The notes beneath the pieces are model-generated. The model did not search any database, was not told the DNA's origin, and worked only from the letters and a program-made list of their open reading frames with translations. Below are positions 47,230 through 58,389 of a stretch of 64,000 nt of DNA, piece by piece. The DNA is from Bisporella sp. PMI_857 (taxonomy: Eukaryota; Ascomycota; Leotiomycetes; Helotiales; Helotiaceae): NCBI GenBank assembly GCA_021307315.1, contig JAJSPD010000006.1, positions 372,001-436,000 on the forward strand, in the 5' to 3' direction. How positions within the stretch are numbered: the first letter of the stretch is position 1; each line of letters starts with the position of its first letter. The position numbers were made by a program, and so were the translations under genes.

Positions 47230-47435
47230 GCCAGTGTATATCATAAATCTAATATATACCAACATCTGATGTTCTTTCATTTCTAGAGGCCGGTGAAATT
47301 ACCATGGCCAAAAAAAAGGAATTCAAACAAAGTATTAAAACACCCCTAACCCTCCGTTCCCCACCCAAGAAAAAAGTCATAGACACATGCTCTTAAAGAG
47401 CATAGAGAAGAAGAACAAGAAAAAAAAGAGAGTAA
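47230..47435. other. 3' flank of MFAP1 and tRNA terminator region
   Basis: Short AT-rich spacer. The A8 run at 47420-47427 serves, on the minus strand, as a T-run terminator for the tRNA-like locus. Confidence 0.5.
47420..47427 (-). terminator. Pol III T-run terminator of the tRNA-like locus
   Basis: Eight T on the minus strand about 9 bases after the predicted discriminator base, as expected for RNA polymerase III termination. Confidence 0.6.
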
Positions 47436-47588
47436 TACTCGACGCGGGGCTCGAACCCGCAGCCTATAGATGAATTCACATGAAATTTTCTTTCATAGTG
47501 TAGAAGTCTTGGTGAAAGTCAGTTCTACATCCTGAGAGTGATTGGCAGTTTAACAAACCTTGCGCGCTACCTATCAGCTTCTCGGAGT
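47436..47588 (-). tRNA. tRNA-like locus, Arg(UCU)-like, with two inserts (possible pseudogene)
   Basis: The minus strand has a perfect T-arm (GCGGG TTCGAGC CCCGC, a good B box), a 3' acceptor strand GTCGAGT, a D-arm-like AGCTGATAGGTAGCGC and an anticodon-loop-like ACTTCTA. The total span is 153 nt. Removing a 51-nt block at 47508-47558 (GTTTGT ... AACTGAC ... CCAAG) and a 29-nt block at 47472-47500, just 3' of loop position 37, leaves 73 nt, a normal tRNA length, with anticodon UCU. The 29-nt block contains an ATGAAA/TTTCAT hairpin and sits where classical tRNA introns do. However, the acceptor stem (about 5 of 7 pairs), D-stem and anticodon stem (3 of 5) are poorly paired, so this may be a degenerate copy or mis-parsed. 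The shared AGGCT variable region links it to the Arg gene 1 kb away. Confidence 0.45.
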
Positions 47589-48436
47589 AAATATTCCAGA
47601 TCAAGCAAATTTTAGAAGTTGAAAGTATGTTATAAGATTATAAACAAAGAGTAAATAGTGCTTTTGGGGTACAAAGAACAAACCTCTAAGATGAATCAAA
47701 ATATAGATTTAATATTAATTACATTGCTGACGTTTGATACAGTATTATACTGTTTAAAGAAACTAAACCTTTACATACTAGGCGGAATATATCTTGTAAG
47801 ACAAATCGCTTACCTTTTTGCAAACAAAACAAGTATCATGCGTAAAGTAAGCACTTTAAGCAGTTAGTTACATAGGAGAGAGTCTAGCTGAATCAAATGT
47901 TTAGATTTTTGCGGATAATTTTAGTTCCCACTTTTTGTATAGGTGCTGCTGAAGCTGGAGGCTGCACTAACCATCCAACCATCCAAATATTAATTCCTCC
48001 AACAGCAGCAGCCTCCAAATCTGGATAGAGCCTCCATAGCTTTGATATCCAGTATTAGCAGCCTAATTAGCAAGACTTTTAATAAGAAAAGTTTTGGAAG
48101 TTGGGTATGCTTTGTATTTGATACTGTTCAGTCAAAGTTTCACTTGCACACAGTATGAAGCGATTGTTAGTTATGTAATGTTAAGCTAGACAATGGTAAA
48201 AACAGCGTATCCTGTTGGGCTTAATAGTTCAGAATAGTGAAGTATCTTAGCAGGCTTTATGGAATGTTTAATCCTCAAAGGTTTGTGTCTTAAAGCACTG
48301 TATGGTTGAGCAATATGGGAGGGAAAGTGGTAGGCTAAAAAAAACAAATAAAGGATAAAAGAGAAAAAAATAATTTTATGCTTAAAAGTTTACCTAAGAC
48401 AAACAAAATAAAGAGGGGTAGCAAAAAGAGATATAT
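47589..48436. other. AT-rich spacer between the two tRNA loci
   Basis: About 0.85 kb without a supported gene. It contains a partly palindromic segment: a 10-bp arm at 47956-47965 (TGGAGGCTGC) and its complement at 48008-48017. Confidence 0.5.
48423..48427 (-). terminator. Pol III T5 terminator of tRNA-Arg
   Basis: Five T on the minus strand 9 bases beyond the discriminator base of the tRNA-Arg gene. Confidence 0.65.
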
Positions 48437-48560
48437 CACTCCAAGAGGGCTCGAACCCTCAGCCTCGAGATTAGAAGTCTCGCGCGCCTAGGAAAGACGT
48501 TAGGAATAATTGAAAGAGGTGGTGGTTTAGTATAACTTACTACCATTGCGCCATTGGAGC
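48437..48560 (-). tRNA. tRNA-Arg(UCU) with a spliceosomal-like intron in the D-arm
   Basis: Minus strand. The 5' half (48541-48560) is GCTCCAA, TG, D-stem GCGC, D-loop AATGGTA. The 3' half (48437-48487) is D-stem GCGC, G26, anticodon stem/loop CGAGA-CTTCTAA-TCTCG (anticodon TCT), variable AGGCT, T-stem GAGGG, loop, CCCTC, acceptor TTGGAGT, discriminator G. Acceptor pairing is complete with a terminal G-U. Joined, the halves make 71 nt. The T-loop is one base short (6 instead of 7), most simply a missing C as in the neighbouring genes. Between positions 21 and 22 lies the 53-nt insert 48488-48540. The A box (TGGCGCAATGG) and B box are both outside the insert, so Pol III recognition should survive. 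Confidence 0.85.
48488..48540 (-). other. 53-nt GT-AG intron-like insert in tRNA-Arg D-arm
   Basis: On the minus strand the insert begins GTAAGTTATACTAAACC and ends ATTCCTAACGTCTTTCCTAG: perfect 5' splice site, CTAAC branch site 9 bases before the terminal AG-containing acceptor tract, and a pyrimidine stretch. Length and signals equal those of mRNA introns elsewhere in this window (44-60 nt). Excision between GGTA and GCGC restores the usual GGTAGCGC of fungal tRNAs. This is not the classical 37/38 site cut by tRNA endonuclease. Confidence 0.8.
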
Positions 48561-49603
48561 AGATCTACTTATTTTGCTAAATGGAAAATTATCCAAATAT
48601 ATATTAGTAACATGGATTGTGCCGCATCTCGCCTTCGCTTAAATGCTTGTTGACCAAACGATTGCTTAACAGGTGCTATAATACGTTTTCAACCCAGTGA
48701 CTCATTTGGTAGAAAAAAAAATAGGTAAGGAGGTAAGCAAGTTCTTATACAGCAGATGGCAATGGTTGGTTCAGTGGATGAACACTAAAGGGGCATTTGC
48801 GCGCCTCGCCTCATAATGATACCACGGGCCTGTGCCTAAGTTCTGGAAGTTTATATACCAAAGCATATAATACATTGCTAAATCCGAGACTAAGCTAGAA
48901 ATGTTTTTCACATATTTTGCAAGGACTAAGATTAATATGGGATTCGCCTAGAACTCTGTAATTAAGTAACTTTTATCTCCACCTGCGGGTGTTTGAAGTT
49001 ATAGTAAAATATCAGCCCACCTTACAGCTAGTAGTCAAGGTAATAACAATAAAGCTTTGTAGCTCGTAAGTTAACTCACGATCAAAGCTCTAGTATAAGT
49101 GGCAAAAGAAACTGTTTAGATACTAACCGCAATCTTTGTGAATTCTGCTATTTGTGAAGTACTGTATTACGCATGCAAGCCACTTGCATCAAAGGTTTCA
49201 CAGATTGAGAATAAGCTTATAAGTAAGCATCCGCAGAGCATAGCATAAAAATTAACGTTGTTTACTGCATACCTGATCTGTGCTATACTGCATCTGCATC
49301 GTCTGATATCTCTTAAGTTTTCCGATGTGAGAAACGTGTTTAGGAAAAAGTCTGGTGTATATTGAATGCAATCACAAGCTTCAATGTTACAAAATGAAAA
49401 AAAGAGGCGTCATGAGAATTAACATAAGACAAGGTTAGTTCAGTAACAATTGGTCAACGAGCTTGAGTATATCAAACAGGCGTAGAAGCATCCCTTGGAG
49501 CATGAACATCGTGAATCAATTATTTACCTTTTACAACATTTCGCATCAAGCCAACATCTGGGACTCAAGTACAGTGTCATTACTCGCCATCATCATGAAT
49601 TAT
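48561..49603. other. AT-rich intergenic
   Basis: About 1 kb without recognisable genes; minor T-rich and A-rich runs only. Confidence 0.5.
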
Positions 49604-51745
49604 TCATATCCTTAAAATATCCACACGTGCTCTCTCAAAAACCTTATGACAATCATAGTTTTCGAGTCTCGTTCCTCCTCCGACATAGAATATGGATGTA
49701 TCGTCAGTCTTGAATATGTTCCGCGCCTGCGCTTTGACAGATATCCAGGATTCACAACAACAACACTCTCGACAATCTAAATTAGTTAGCAAATGAACCC
49801 ATATGATGACACGAGCACATACTTTCGCGAAAGGAGGCATAGCACTTGGTATAATCATCAAGTCTGGCCTCACATTGACCATTCTCCAAGCTTTAAATAA
49901 CTAACATCGAGCATTGCTCCAACAGGAGTTTCTTCCCTCGTGCCAGCCTTGGGTAGATTTTTCCGATCCGATGGAGGGTATATAGGAAAGAAATTCCGCT
50001 GCTCGATTACATATTTTGGTAGTCGAGCCAAAATATTATCCTTGGGCTGACTACCTAAAACTTCTTCGTTGCGGAGATGTGAAAATACATCTAGTGAGGA
50101 GATCCCAATGGATATTTCGTTGAGTGATAATATCATGGGATTTCCAATAATCTTGACATTTTTATGGAGTCCAAGAGCTTGCTTTGAAAAGGGTTCCTGG
50201 GGCCAGGAAACGTGTTTGCTGATGGCGTCTTTCACGGAAGGAACTAGAATAATAGTGATATGCGGATTTGAAGCAACAAGCTGGTTTAATGCTGGCGAGA
50301 TCAGATATTTGAATACAGTTGACATAGTGATACTGTCCGGTTCTGCCATCGCTTCTTCTGGAAGATCGAAGTCACCTGACGCTATTAGAGGGTGGTCGAT
50401 ATCAATAAATGGGCCTGTTAAGATAAGTGCGTCGGCATATGTATCTGCAGCCTGGCTACAAAGCACGTGAAATGGCTCGAAGTCTAAGTTGTCATCTGCT
50501 GAATATGGACCTGCACCTAGGAGAATGCTCAGCGGTGCAGGATCAGAACCGTCGTCCATAGCATCCGGATCACTCCTTAATCGCTGAATATGAGCTTCAA
50601 GTGCACTGGGCGCTGATGCTGCCCTCCCAATAGAGGCACATCTAGCACTTCATTGACAGTAAATCGATCGCCGGTTGCATTTACGCCTCTCAAGGCAACA
50701 ATCTGACCGGGGAAGAATTGAAATCCTGGCAACGCATCAGTATTTAATGGTACTCGTAACCCCACCCATTCGCCTTGATGTTTCTAGTACAAGAGACGAG
50801 GTATTGAGTTTTCCTTCTAATGAGTCTGATGCAATCCTTCCAACAGCAATGATCTCACTGATTCCCTTACTGGCAGCACTTCCAAACTGGGAATCATCAA
50901 GTTTATGATGCTCCTGGAAAAGTCCCATAAACTCGTCAATGCGGTCGTCTAGAATCTCGGAAGCTTCGGATAACTTCATAGCCATCGGCTTGTAGGAGAG
51001 CTTCTTGATGTCTGAGTTTGCTACAAGCCTAATGCGAGGCTGAGGGTATGGAGCAATAGGTGGCTCTGCAATTTGTAGATGGTGGTTCAGCACTTCGACT
51101 TCTACGCCAGCATTTTCGCGATCATTGAAAGCAGCTCTGCAGATTTTAGCCTTTTCATGAAATGCAATGTGACAGGTCTGAACATAACGGCTGGCCAGGC
51201 CTAGTCCCGGGGCTTGTATGGAGTTTTGAAAGTCGGTGGGCTGCTGCCAATTTCTGCCTTGACCCTGGATACCGAAGGAGTCTCGTGTGGTCTTCGTTTT
51301 GCTGTCCCATTGATTCTGCTAGCCGAACCGACTCTAGGAGTATTGGGCACTAGACTGTCTAACCTGAAAATTGTGAGTTATGCCTCAATTATATAATCAC
51401 AAGAGCATTTGTATTCTCACATTCCGAAAACATCTCCAGTATTGGCACTACGAGGGGTCGCTCCTCCACGCTTGTTGGAGCTCAGCACATGCGCCTTGCT
51501 TCTATTCTCCCGCTCAAGTTCATCCTGAATATGTTCTTTGAAGGTGCGCGCAGTATCGATGTTCAGTTTCATATCATCTGAGCCCATTTCATACTGTATG
51601 ACTCCCATTTGTACCAAAGTTCTTGCGAATCAATCGCATGCAGCCGCATAATCGATTGCAATTCGGCAAGGACATCGGGTTCGATTTCAGCATTGACTGA
51701 GGCAAATCGCTCTTTGAGCTCTGAATCTATTGATGCTTCACCCAT
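49604..51745 (-). CDS. POL12: DNA polymerase alpha-primase subunit B (Pol12)
   Basis: Pol12 is the regulatory B subunit tethering Pol alpha-primase to the replisome. ATG 51745 starts MGEASIDSELKERFASVNAE, with an N-terminal helical domain. A linker continues past an intron (51364-51420) as VPNTPRVGSASRINGTAKRR. Then IRLVANSDIKKLSYKPMAMK, ASEILDDRIDEFMGLFQEHH, an OB-fold stretch (FFPGQIVALRGVNATGDRFT) and the calcineurin-like phosphoesterase-derived domain: SILLGAGPYSADDNLDFEPF, DALILTGPFIDIDHPLIASG, HITIILVPSVKDAISKHVSW. It closes VNVRPDLMIIPSAMPPFAK, an intron (49777-49822), VESVVVVNPGYLSK and VFERARVDILRI. Slips occur near 51205, 50765, 50570, 49880 and 49650. Catalytic metal residues are naturally absent in this family. 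Confidence 0.92.
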
Positions 51746-54129
51746 TTTGGCAGTGCTATGTATGCTTGGTGTTGTGTTCGTCCCGATGTCTTAGAGAAGT
51801 CTTTTCGGCGCGTTGGCAGTAACCAGACGACGCGACGCGTAAATTGATATTGAGCAATTTTTGCACAGCCACAGAACTTGCGCCACCTCCTCCACCAACC
51901 GAAGTGTCCCCCTAGTAAACAAATTTTATGCTATTGATGCTTCATCCGACATGAATTCTCTCAAGAGTAAAGCAGCCTCATACATTGGCTATTATTCTTC
52001 ATAACGGCTATGTGACTCTGAGGCTATATTTGTAACAGAAAATAGCCCCTATGATACTTACAATCTGATATCATCAATCTTCACAGGAGTAGAAATCACC
52101 CCGACAATAATTGATGCTCTTAAAAATCTCTTTCTGACTTTGATACCTTCCATTGTTGGTGAGTCAATACGCTTTATTCTTCTCAGTAACCAAGTTTGAC
52201 CGCTTTACTACAAGAGCCCTAAGTACTAATGTAGATATGATGAGATTATAGAATGTACCTAATAGTTGATCGGCCAGATGTATGTGGCCTAATGCATTTC
52301 AAGAGTGGGTTACCCTCCTATTTATTATACCGACATCGCTTCCTGTAATTCGCTAAGTCATATGAAAATATTTGTTGTAGCTCGACTTTCATAGCACCAG
52401 TTATGGGAGGATATAATATAGCGTGTTCTCGCGACCTAGTTGCGTCACAGAAATAACGAATATCGGAAATCTGAGGCTGAAGATTGGCGATTCGCACAGG
52501 TCTAGATCATCAATGCAGCTGTGGATACTAGATAAGAGTAAGTCTAGATCCACGGATGGGTCAAGCGATAAATAAGCATGCTGCAGTTGATCACACAGCA
52601 AAACGCAAAGCTTTTAATTTGAAAATGCATAAACGAGAAATATGCAATACATGAACTGACAAGGTGTATGACCTTTTAGTCTTTAGCCTTGAGTTCTGGT
52701 CACACAATTGATCGTTCTCAGAACGCTTGTCTCCTTTTTAGACAAAGCGTTCATGCACACATTGGTTCTCGCCATTGCAGTTGTGGTCTAGAATACATCT
52801 TTCTCCATATCAGGAGACCTCAAACCCAGGGCGGCTGTGTCCAGTAGAGAATAACAATTCTCATCACAGACTTGCCACTTCCTGAATTCAGGGACGCTAA
52901 CCTCTGAACAAGTCGTATGAGCTTCAATGCAACTTCATAAACTCCAATTGCCCATGCTTATAGATCAATAATGTGTGATCTAAGTAACGTATATGGAGCA
53001 TGTTACTAAAAAGACACGTACCAAGATAAGTGAAGGATTTCCCTTGAGTCAAGGGATGTGACGTTGTAAGTAGTGTTTTGTGGAAACCTAATCGCAGAGC
53101 CCCAATAGACACCCGTGATGTAAGAAAATCTGGGACTCCAGTAGTAACGGTCGATCAGGAGCAGCTTTTCCAAAAAGCGAAATGCATCACAAAAGATGCA
53201 GAAATATAGAATCTCTAAAATATTTGGCTGGGATTCAAGTCCAAGAGAAGAAACCCTAATTCGTTTTGTGCGTGTTTCAAGAACAATAGCACGACCATCA
53301 ATTCCTCGTATACTCATCATAGGTTCTATGACGGTTAGACCTTTATCTTTGCATCAGACACTTGCTGTTTCGTCGTTCAATGTGATTGAATGATTGAAAA
53401 AAGACCCTCCAAAAGGAACCCCACTGTTCGTGTGCGGTTCAGGTTGAGAATACGCCACAGTTAGATCGTCACATAACTCGAAGGTTGCACCGAAAACTTC
53501 GACGGTTTTCAATATCATGAAGTGATATTGAGGTGTGATTGGGGAAAATGCACACATAAATAAAGAAATAAACCATCAAGCTGTGCTTCGACTGGCCTCC
53601 AACTGGATTTATACCAGGTTGGTTTTGAACTTGCTTAGCGGATGGATCCCCGCTCCACCCATGTCCAGAGGTCTAGTACTGTACGGTAGGACACAAATCT
53701 CGCCCCAGCGCTCACCAAAACATCCAGGCCACACTGTCCGCTACAAAGAATTCCAACGGAAATTGAATTGTCCGTGCTAGCGTCGTCTCTCTGCAGCTTT
53801 TGCTGAGAGGCTTAGGTCGAATCGGGCTACGTCAGGGCAGAGTGGGGGTTAGGAATCGATTTTCCTATCACGCCTGCAGCTCCATGCAGCTCCCGTTTCC
53901 CCCCCTAGTTCTTTGTGCGCCTCGTTGTCACTCATATATTCTGATCTACCCTCCTTTTCATTCCTTTTTCATTCGTCCTACTTCATGTGTACGATATCAT
54001 TTCTCTTTTTGCAGATTGCCCATACCTACGTTTTCATCATTCTCAATTCCCCATAGATCAATCGTTACAACTAGCAAAGGCTCCCAGCTGCAGCCAACAA
54101 CCCCGCCTCGCTCCATATTCCGCCTAGTT
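51746..54129. other. long intergenic region
   Basis: About 2.4 kb with only short ORFs (for example 53006-53320 minus, 53535-53780 plus), none with recognisable motifs. Its right end (53840-54100) is CT-rich and probably the GUT1 promoter and 5' UTR. Confidence 0.45.
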
Positions 54130-55884
54130 ATGGAGCAAGTTCCCAGCTTGATACCGGCTCCATTAGATGCCCCGTGAAGCAACAACTGCCCGATGTAAAG
54201 TCCGAACATGTTGAAGATGTGAAGGTTGCCGCGGCAGAATCTCACAAGCATCTACCAAAGGGCGTGGCCGAGACTAGGAGAGGAAGGCACATTGGTTCAT
54301 TGGCAGCATAGACTGTGGGACAACCTCATCACGTTTCCTCATTTTTGACGGTACAGGCACTCCTGTGGCGGGCCATCAAATCGAATTCGAAAATCTATAT
54401 CCAGAATCTGGGTAAACTTATTACTCCATTTCGAAACTTAACTCTTAAGCTAACTCTCCATAGATGGCATGAACATAATCCCCAAGAATTGGTTGACTCT
54501 GTCAACGAGTGTATCGACAAAGCTACGGAAGAATTTCTCAAGCTCGGGCACAAGAAGACAGACATCAAAGCCATTGGCATAACAAATCAGCGAGAAACTA
54601 CTATTTGCTGGGATACGAATACTGGCGAGCCGTTATATAATGCTATAGTTTGGCCAGATACGCGAACGACCGCCCTAGTGCGAGAACTTAAGAAGCGAGA
54701 AGGCTCTGAAGAACTACAACAGCTCTGCGGTCTGCCACTTTCGACATATCCTTCTAGTGTAAAATTTCTGTGGATGTATGAGAATGTCGAATCGGTTAAA
54801 AAAGCATATGACGAGAGCAGGCTGTCCTTCGGAACAGTGGATACGTGGCTGGTATACAAGCTTAACGGTGGCAAAGAGGCCAACATTCATGTCACAGATG
54901 CGACAAATGCCTCTCGGACAATGTTCATGAACCTCCATACTCTCCAGTACGATGACAAACTCCTCGACTTCTTCAAACTTGACCAGAAAAATATCACTCT
55001 ACCTAAAATTGTACCATCGTCCGATAAAGATGCGTATGGAAAACTATCCAGCGGCGCCTTAGAAGGCATAAAAATCACAGGCTGTCTAGGTGACCAGTCT
55101 TCCGCACTAGTCGGACAATGTGGTTTCGAACCTGGTCAGGCAAAAACACATATGGCACAGGATGCTTTTTACTGTATAATGTTGGCGAAAAGCCAGTCAT
55201 ATCGAAGTATGGCCTTCTTGCAACAGTAGCGTACGACTTCGGTGGTGGTCGTAACCTATATACGCTCTTGAAGGCAGTATCGCAGTCGCGGGGTCTGGAG
55301 TCAAATTCTTAATCAATAACTTAGGTTTTCTCCAAGAGTCCGCAAAGATTACAGAACTAGCAGAAACCGTCACAGATAACGGCGGTGTAGTATTCGTCAC
55401 CGCTTTTAGTGGCCTTTTTGCTCCGTACTGGATTGATGATGCAAAAGGAACCTTGTTTGGAATCACACAGCATACCCAGCGTGGCCACATCGCACGCGCC
55501 ACACTGGAAGCAACCTGCTATCAAACCAAAGCTATTCTAGACGCGATGGAAAAGGATTCCGGGCACAAGCTGGAGAGCTTGGCAGTCGACGGTGGCATGT
55601 CAAATTCGGACCTGACCATGCAGACCCAAGCAGATATCACTGGCATACAAGTCGACCGACCGGCCATGCGAGAAACAACTGCGCTTGGAGCAGCGATTGC
55701 TGCTGGTTTTGCAGTTGATATTTGGAAAGAGTTTGCTGAGCTGAAGGAGATCAATGTTAATGACAGGAAGATCTTCAAACCGGCCATGGACCCGAAGATA
55801 AGCGCAGCGATGTTCAAGAAGTGGGAACAAGCTGTAGAGATGAGTAGAGGCTGGGTGCTCCAGAATTCAGAGAGTGATGAATGA
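54130..55884 (+). CDS. GUT1: glycerol kinase
   Basis: Gut1 phosphorylates glycerol to glycerol-3-phosphate (FGGY family). ATG 54130 gives [14 protein letters not shown]; the N-terminal 50 residues precede [20 protein letters not shown], the first phosphate-binding loop. An intron (54412-54463, GTAAAC...CCATAG) joins LYPESG to [20 protein letters not shown]. Then [142 protein letters not shown] and [20 protein letters not shown]. Slips occur near 54174, 54289, 55146 (one A short) and 55253 (one A short). All catalytic motifs are present, including the DTR and the Asp in FAPYWIDDA. Confidence 0.94.
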
Positions 55885-56875
55885 TCTGCATGAGGGAGGA
55901 TAACGAAGTGATGAATTTCTCAAATAGTTTTGAGCGAGGCGAACTGTTACTTGGGGGTGCAGTTTGCGTTTGGTAGGATACCCCTAGTTGCATGTACGAA
56001 GTATGTTAGCTTAATGCCTACCTATAATGAAAATACCATAAATAAATCTCAATGTGCCAGTAATTGAAACACATTTGTGATTTGCGCTCACATTGAGGAA
56101 GGAGGTGGTCAAAGACAACCATCTCCCAACTCCTAACCTTAATCTTGATCATATTTTGCTTTACCAAACATTTCCAAAGAGTTTTTGAGCTAGGATATCA
56201 ACAGCCTTTAACTTTGATCTGGAACCTCCTAACTTAGGCGAAACCGAGATCAAAGTACTTCCTGCTATTCGGGGCGGAAATACGGGCCGGTATTTACACC
56301 TTACGCCTCACAAACCAACAATTTGCTATCAACTGCAGTTACATTCCATTTCAAAATGATAGCCTAGAGCTTTTATAGGCTTAAAGTACTTTCACGAAAG
56401 CAAGACTTATCTTTAATTATGGAAGTGAGATAAATCGCCATTGTTCATCTAAGCGAAGAGTGCAATTATCGACCTCCATTTTTCGACCCAGAGAGTTCCT
56501 CTCTCCTGAATAGAAAAGTGGGTATAGCCCGTACCACATGTTAATGTTAAACCTTTTGCACCAAAGCCACTCAGTGCAGCACCTGACAGGGATTAGTAAC
56601 CAATGTTCTCCGCGTGACGGTCGTTGCATCCTCCTTCCCCAGAAAACATGTGAAATCGACCCATCTTTATGCGGCGGCTGATTGGATGAGCGTGCCTCGG
56701 TCGGACAAACTTGACAATGGCAGAGATACATATCCGTCAGATCCTGCTAGGTCTCGGGTTTCTTCATAATCATCTCTCCTCCTCCCTCACCAACTTCAAC
56801 TTTTTTTTTATTTATCTTACAAGGATTCAATTTGACACAAAAATTTGATACACCAAAACATCAAAGCAAGTCATA
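55885..56875. other. intergenic upstream of the thiolase gene
   Basis: About 1 kb; a T-rich stretch at 56798-56822 lies shortly before the start. No oleate-type element was confirmed. Confidence 0.45.
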
Positions 56876-58389
56876 ATGTCAAAGGGTTTGTGCTGTTTGG
56901 AAGGAATGGAGGAAAAGCGAGGCTGACATCATGCAGCACAGAACAGACTCGGACAGGTCTCGGGCCACCTCTCAGGCCAACCTAAGCTCTCTGGCCGTGA
57001 GGCCATCCTAAAGAAAAATCCAGACGATGTACGGTTCCCCAGTCTCTTATTTGGCACATCTCCTAACCACCTCCCAGATCGTCGTAACAGCTGCTCTCCG
57101 AACAGCCTTCACAAAAGGTGGCAAAGGCGGGTTCAAAGACACTGCAGCCGCGGATCTACTAGTCGGAGCTTTCAAATCCCTCATTGAACGCTCAAAGATT
57201 GATCCTGCCCTTGTGGAAGATATTGCGGTTGGCTCCGTACTGCCTCCCGGAGGCGGAGCCACCGAGTTCCGCGCTGCGGCGCTGGTTGCTGGGTTCCCAG
57301 TATCCTCAGCGGTGAAGAGCTTGAATCGACAATGCTCGTCGGGGCTGCAAGCTTGTATTGATATTGCGAATGCCATTAGCTCGGGCATGATTGAGATAGG
57401 GGTTGGTGCTGGTGTGGAGAGCATGAGCTCTCAATATGGGTACGTGATTCCAGATATCAAAGCATACATAGGCAACAAAAAAAGAAAGGAACGAGATTTC
57501 ACAAGCACTTGCTGACATGATACTTTAGTCCTGGCGCAGTTACAGAGTTTTCTGAGCTACTCGAAGCACACCCCGAGTCTAAGAACTGCAAGGTTCCCAT
57601 GGGTGTACTCTCCGAGCAGATGGCTAAAGATCGCAACGTCTCTCGTGCTGTGCAAGATGCGTTCGCTGCCTCTTCTTACCAAAAGGCACTCAAAGCACAG
57701 GAGGCTGGTTTGTTTGACGAGGAAATTGCCCCCTTGACCGTCAAATGGGAAGATCCTAAGTCTGGGGATGTCAAGGAAATAACTGTTTCTAAAGATGATG
57801 GTGTTAGACCCGGTATCACAGCTGAGAGCTTGTCTAAGATCAAGCCTGCGTTTTCAAAAGATGGCTCTATCCACGCTGGAAATGCTAGTCAAATCTCAGA
57901 TGGGGCAGCTGCAGTGTTACTCATGAAACGTTCTACTGCTGAGAGATTAGGACAAACTATTCTCGGAAAATATGTCACCTCTTCAGTAGCCGGTGTTGCT
58001 CCTCTTCTCATGGGGATTGGCCCTTGGGCCGCCATTCCTAAAGTTTTTGAGAAGGTTGGCATCAACAAGGATGATGTAGATATCTTTGAGATCAACGAGG
58101 CTTTTGCTTCACAGGTATGTCTTCTCTCTGCGCTTGCTTCGAATAAATTCAAGAAACCTACTAATTGGATGCACTAGTGTGTATGGTGTGCAAATGAGCT
58201 CGGTCTAGATCCAAATAAGATTAATCCTAAGGGGGGTGCTATTGCTTTTGGTCACCCCTTGGATGTACAGGTGCTAGACAAGTCAGTACACTGCTTTATG
58301 AACTGAGAAGGAGAGGAGAGAAGGTCGGAATCACGAGTATGTGTGTCGGTACCGGAATGGGTATGGCAGCTCTATGGGTTGCTGAATAA
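56876..58389 (+). CDS. POT1: peroxisomal 3-ketoacyl-CoA thiolase with PTS2 signal
   Basis: Catalyses the thiolytic last step of beta-oxidation. Five exons, introns 56886-56936, 57029-57077, 57440-57528 and 58115-58177, all in phase. The N-terminus [20 protein letters not shown] contains RLGQVSGHL, an exact PTS2 motif (RLx5HL) for Pex7 import. Then [40 protein letters not shown] with the catalytic Cys (CSSGLQA), [60 protein letters not shown], and [11 protein letters not shown] with the catalytic His. The end [20 protein letters not shown] carries the second catalytic Cys. One slip near 58258 (a G missing in GGG) separates the last 40 residues. About 415 aa, normal length. Confidence 0.94.

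Noticed and set aside
47930..48020. CRISPR-like or satellite array
   Set aside because: Only one pair of complementary arms, no regularly spaced direct repeats.
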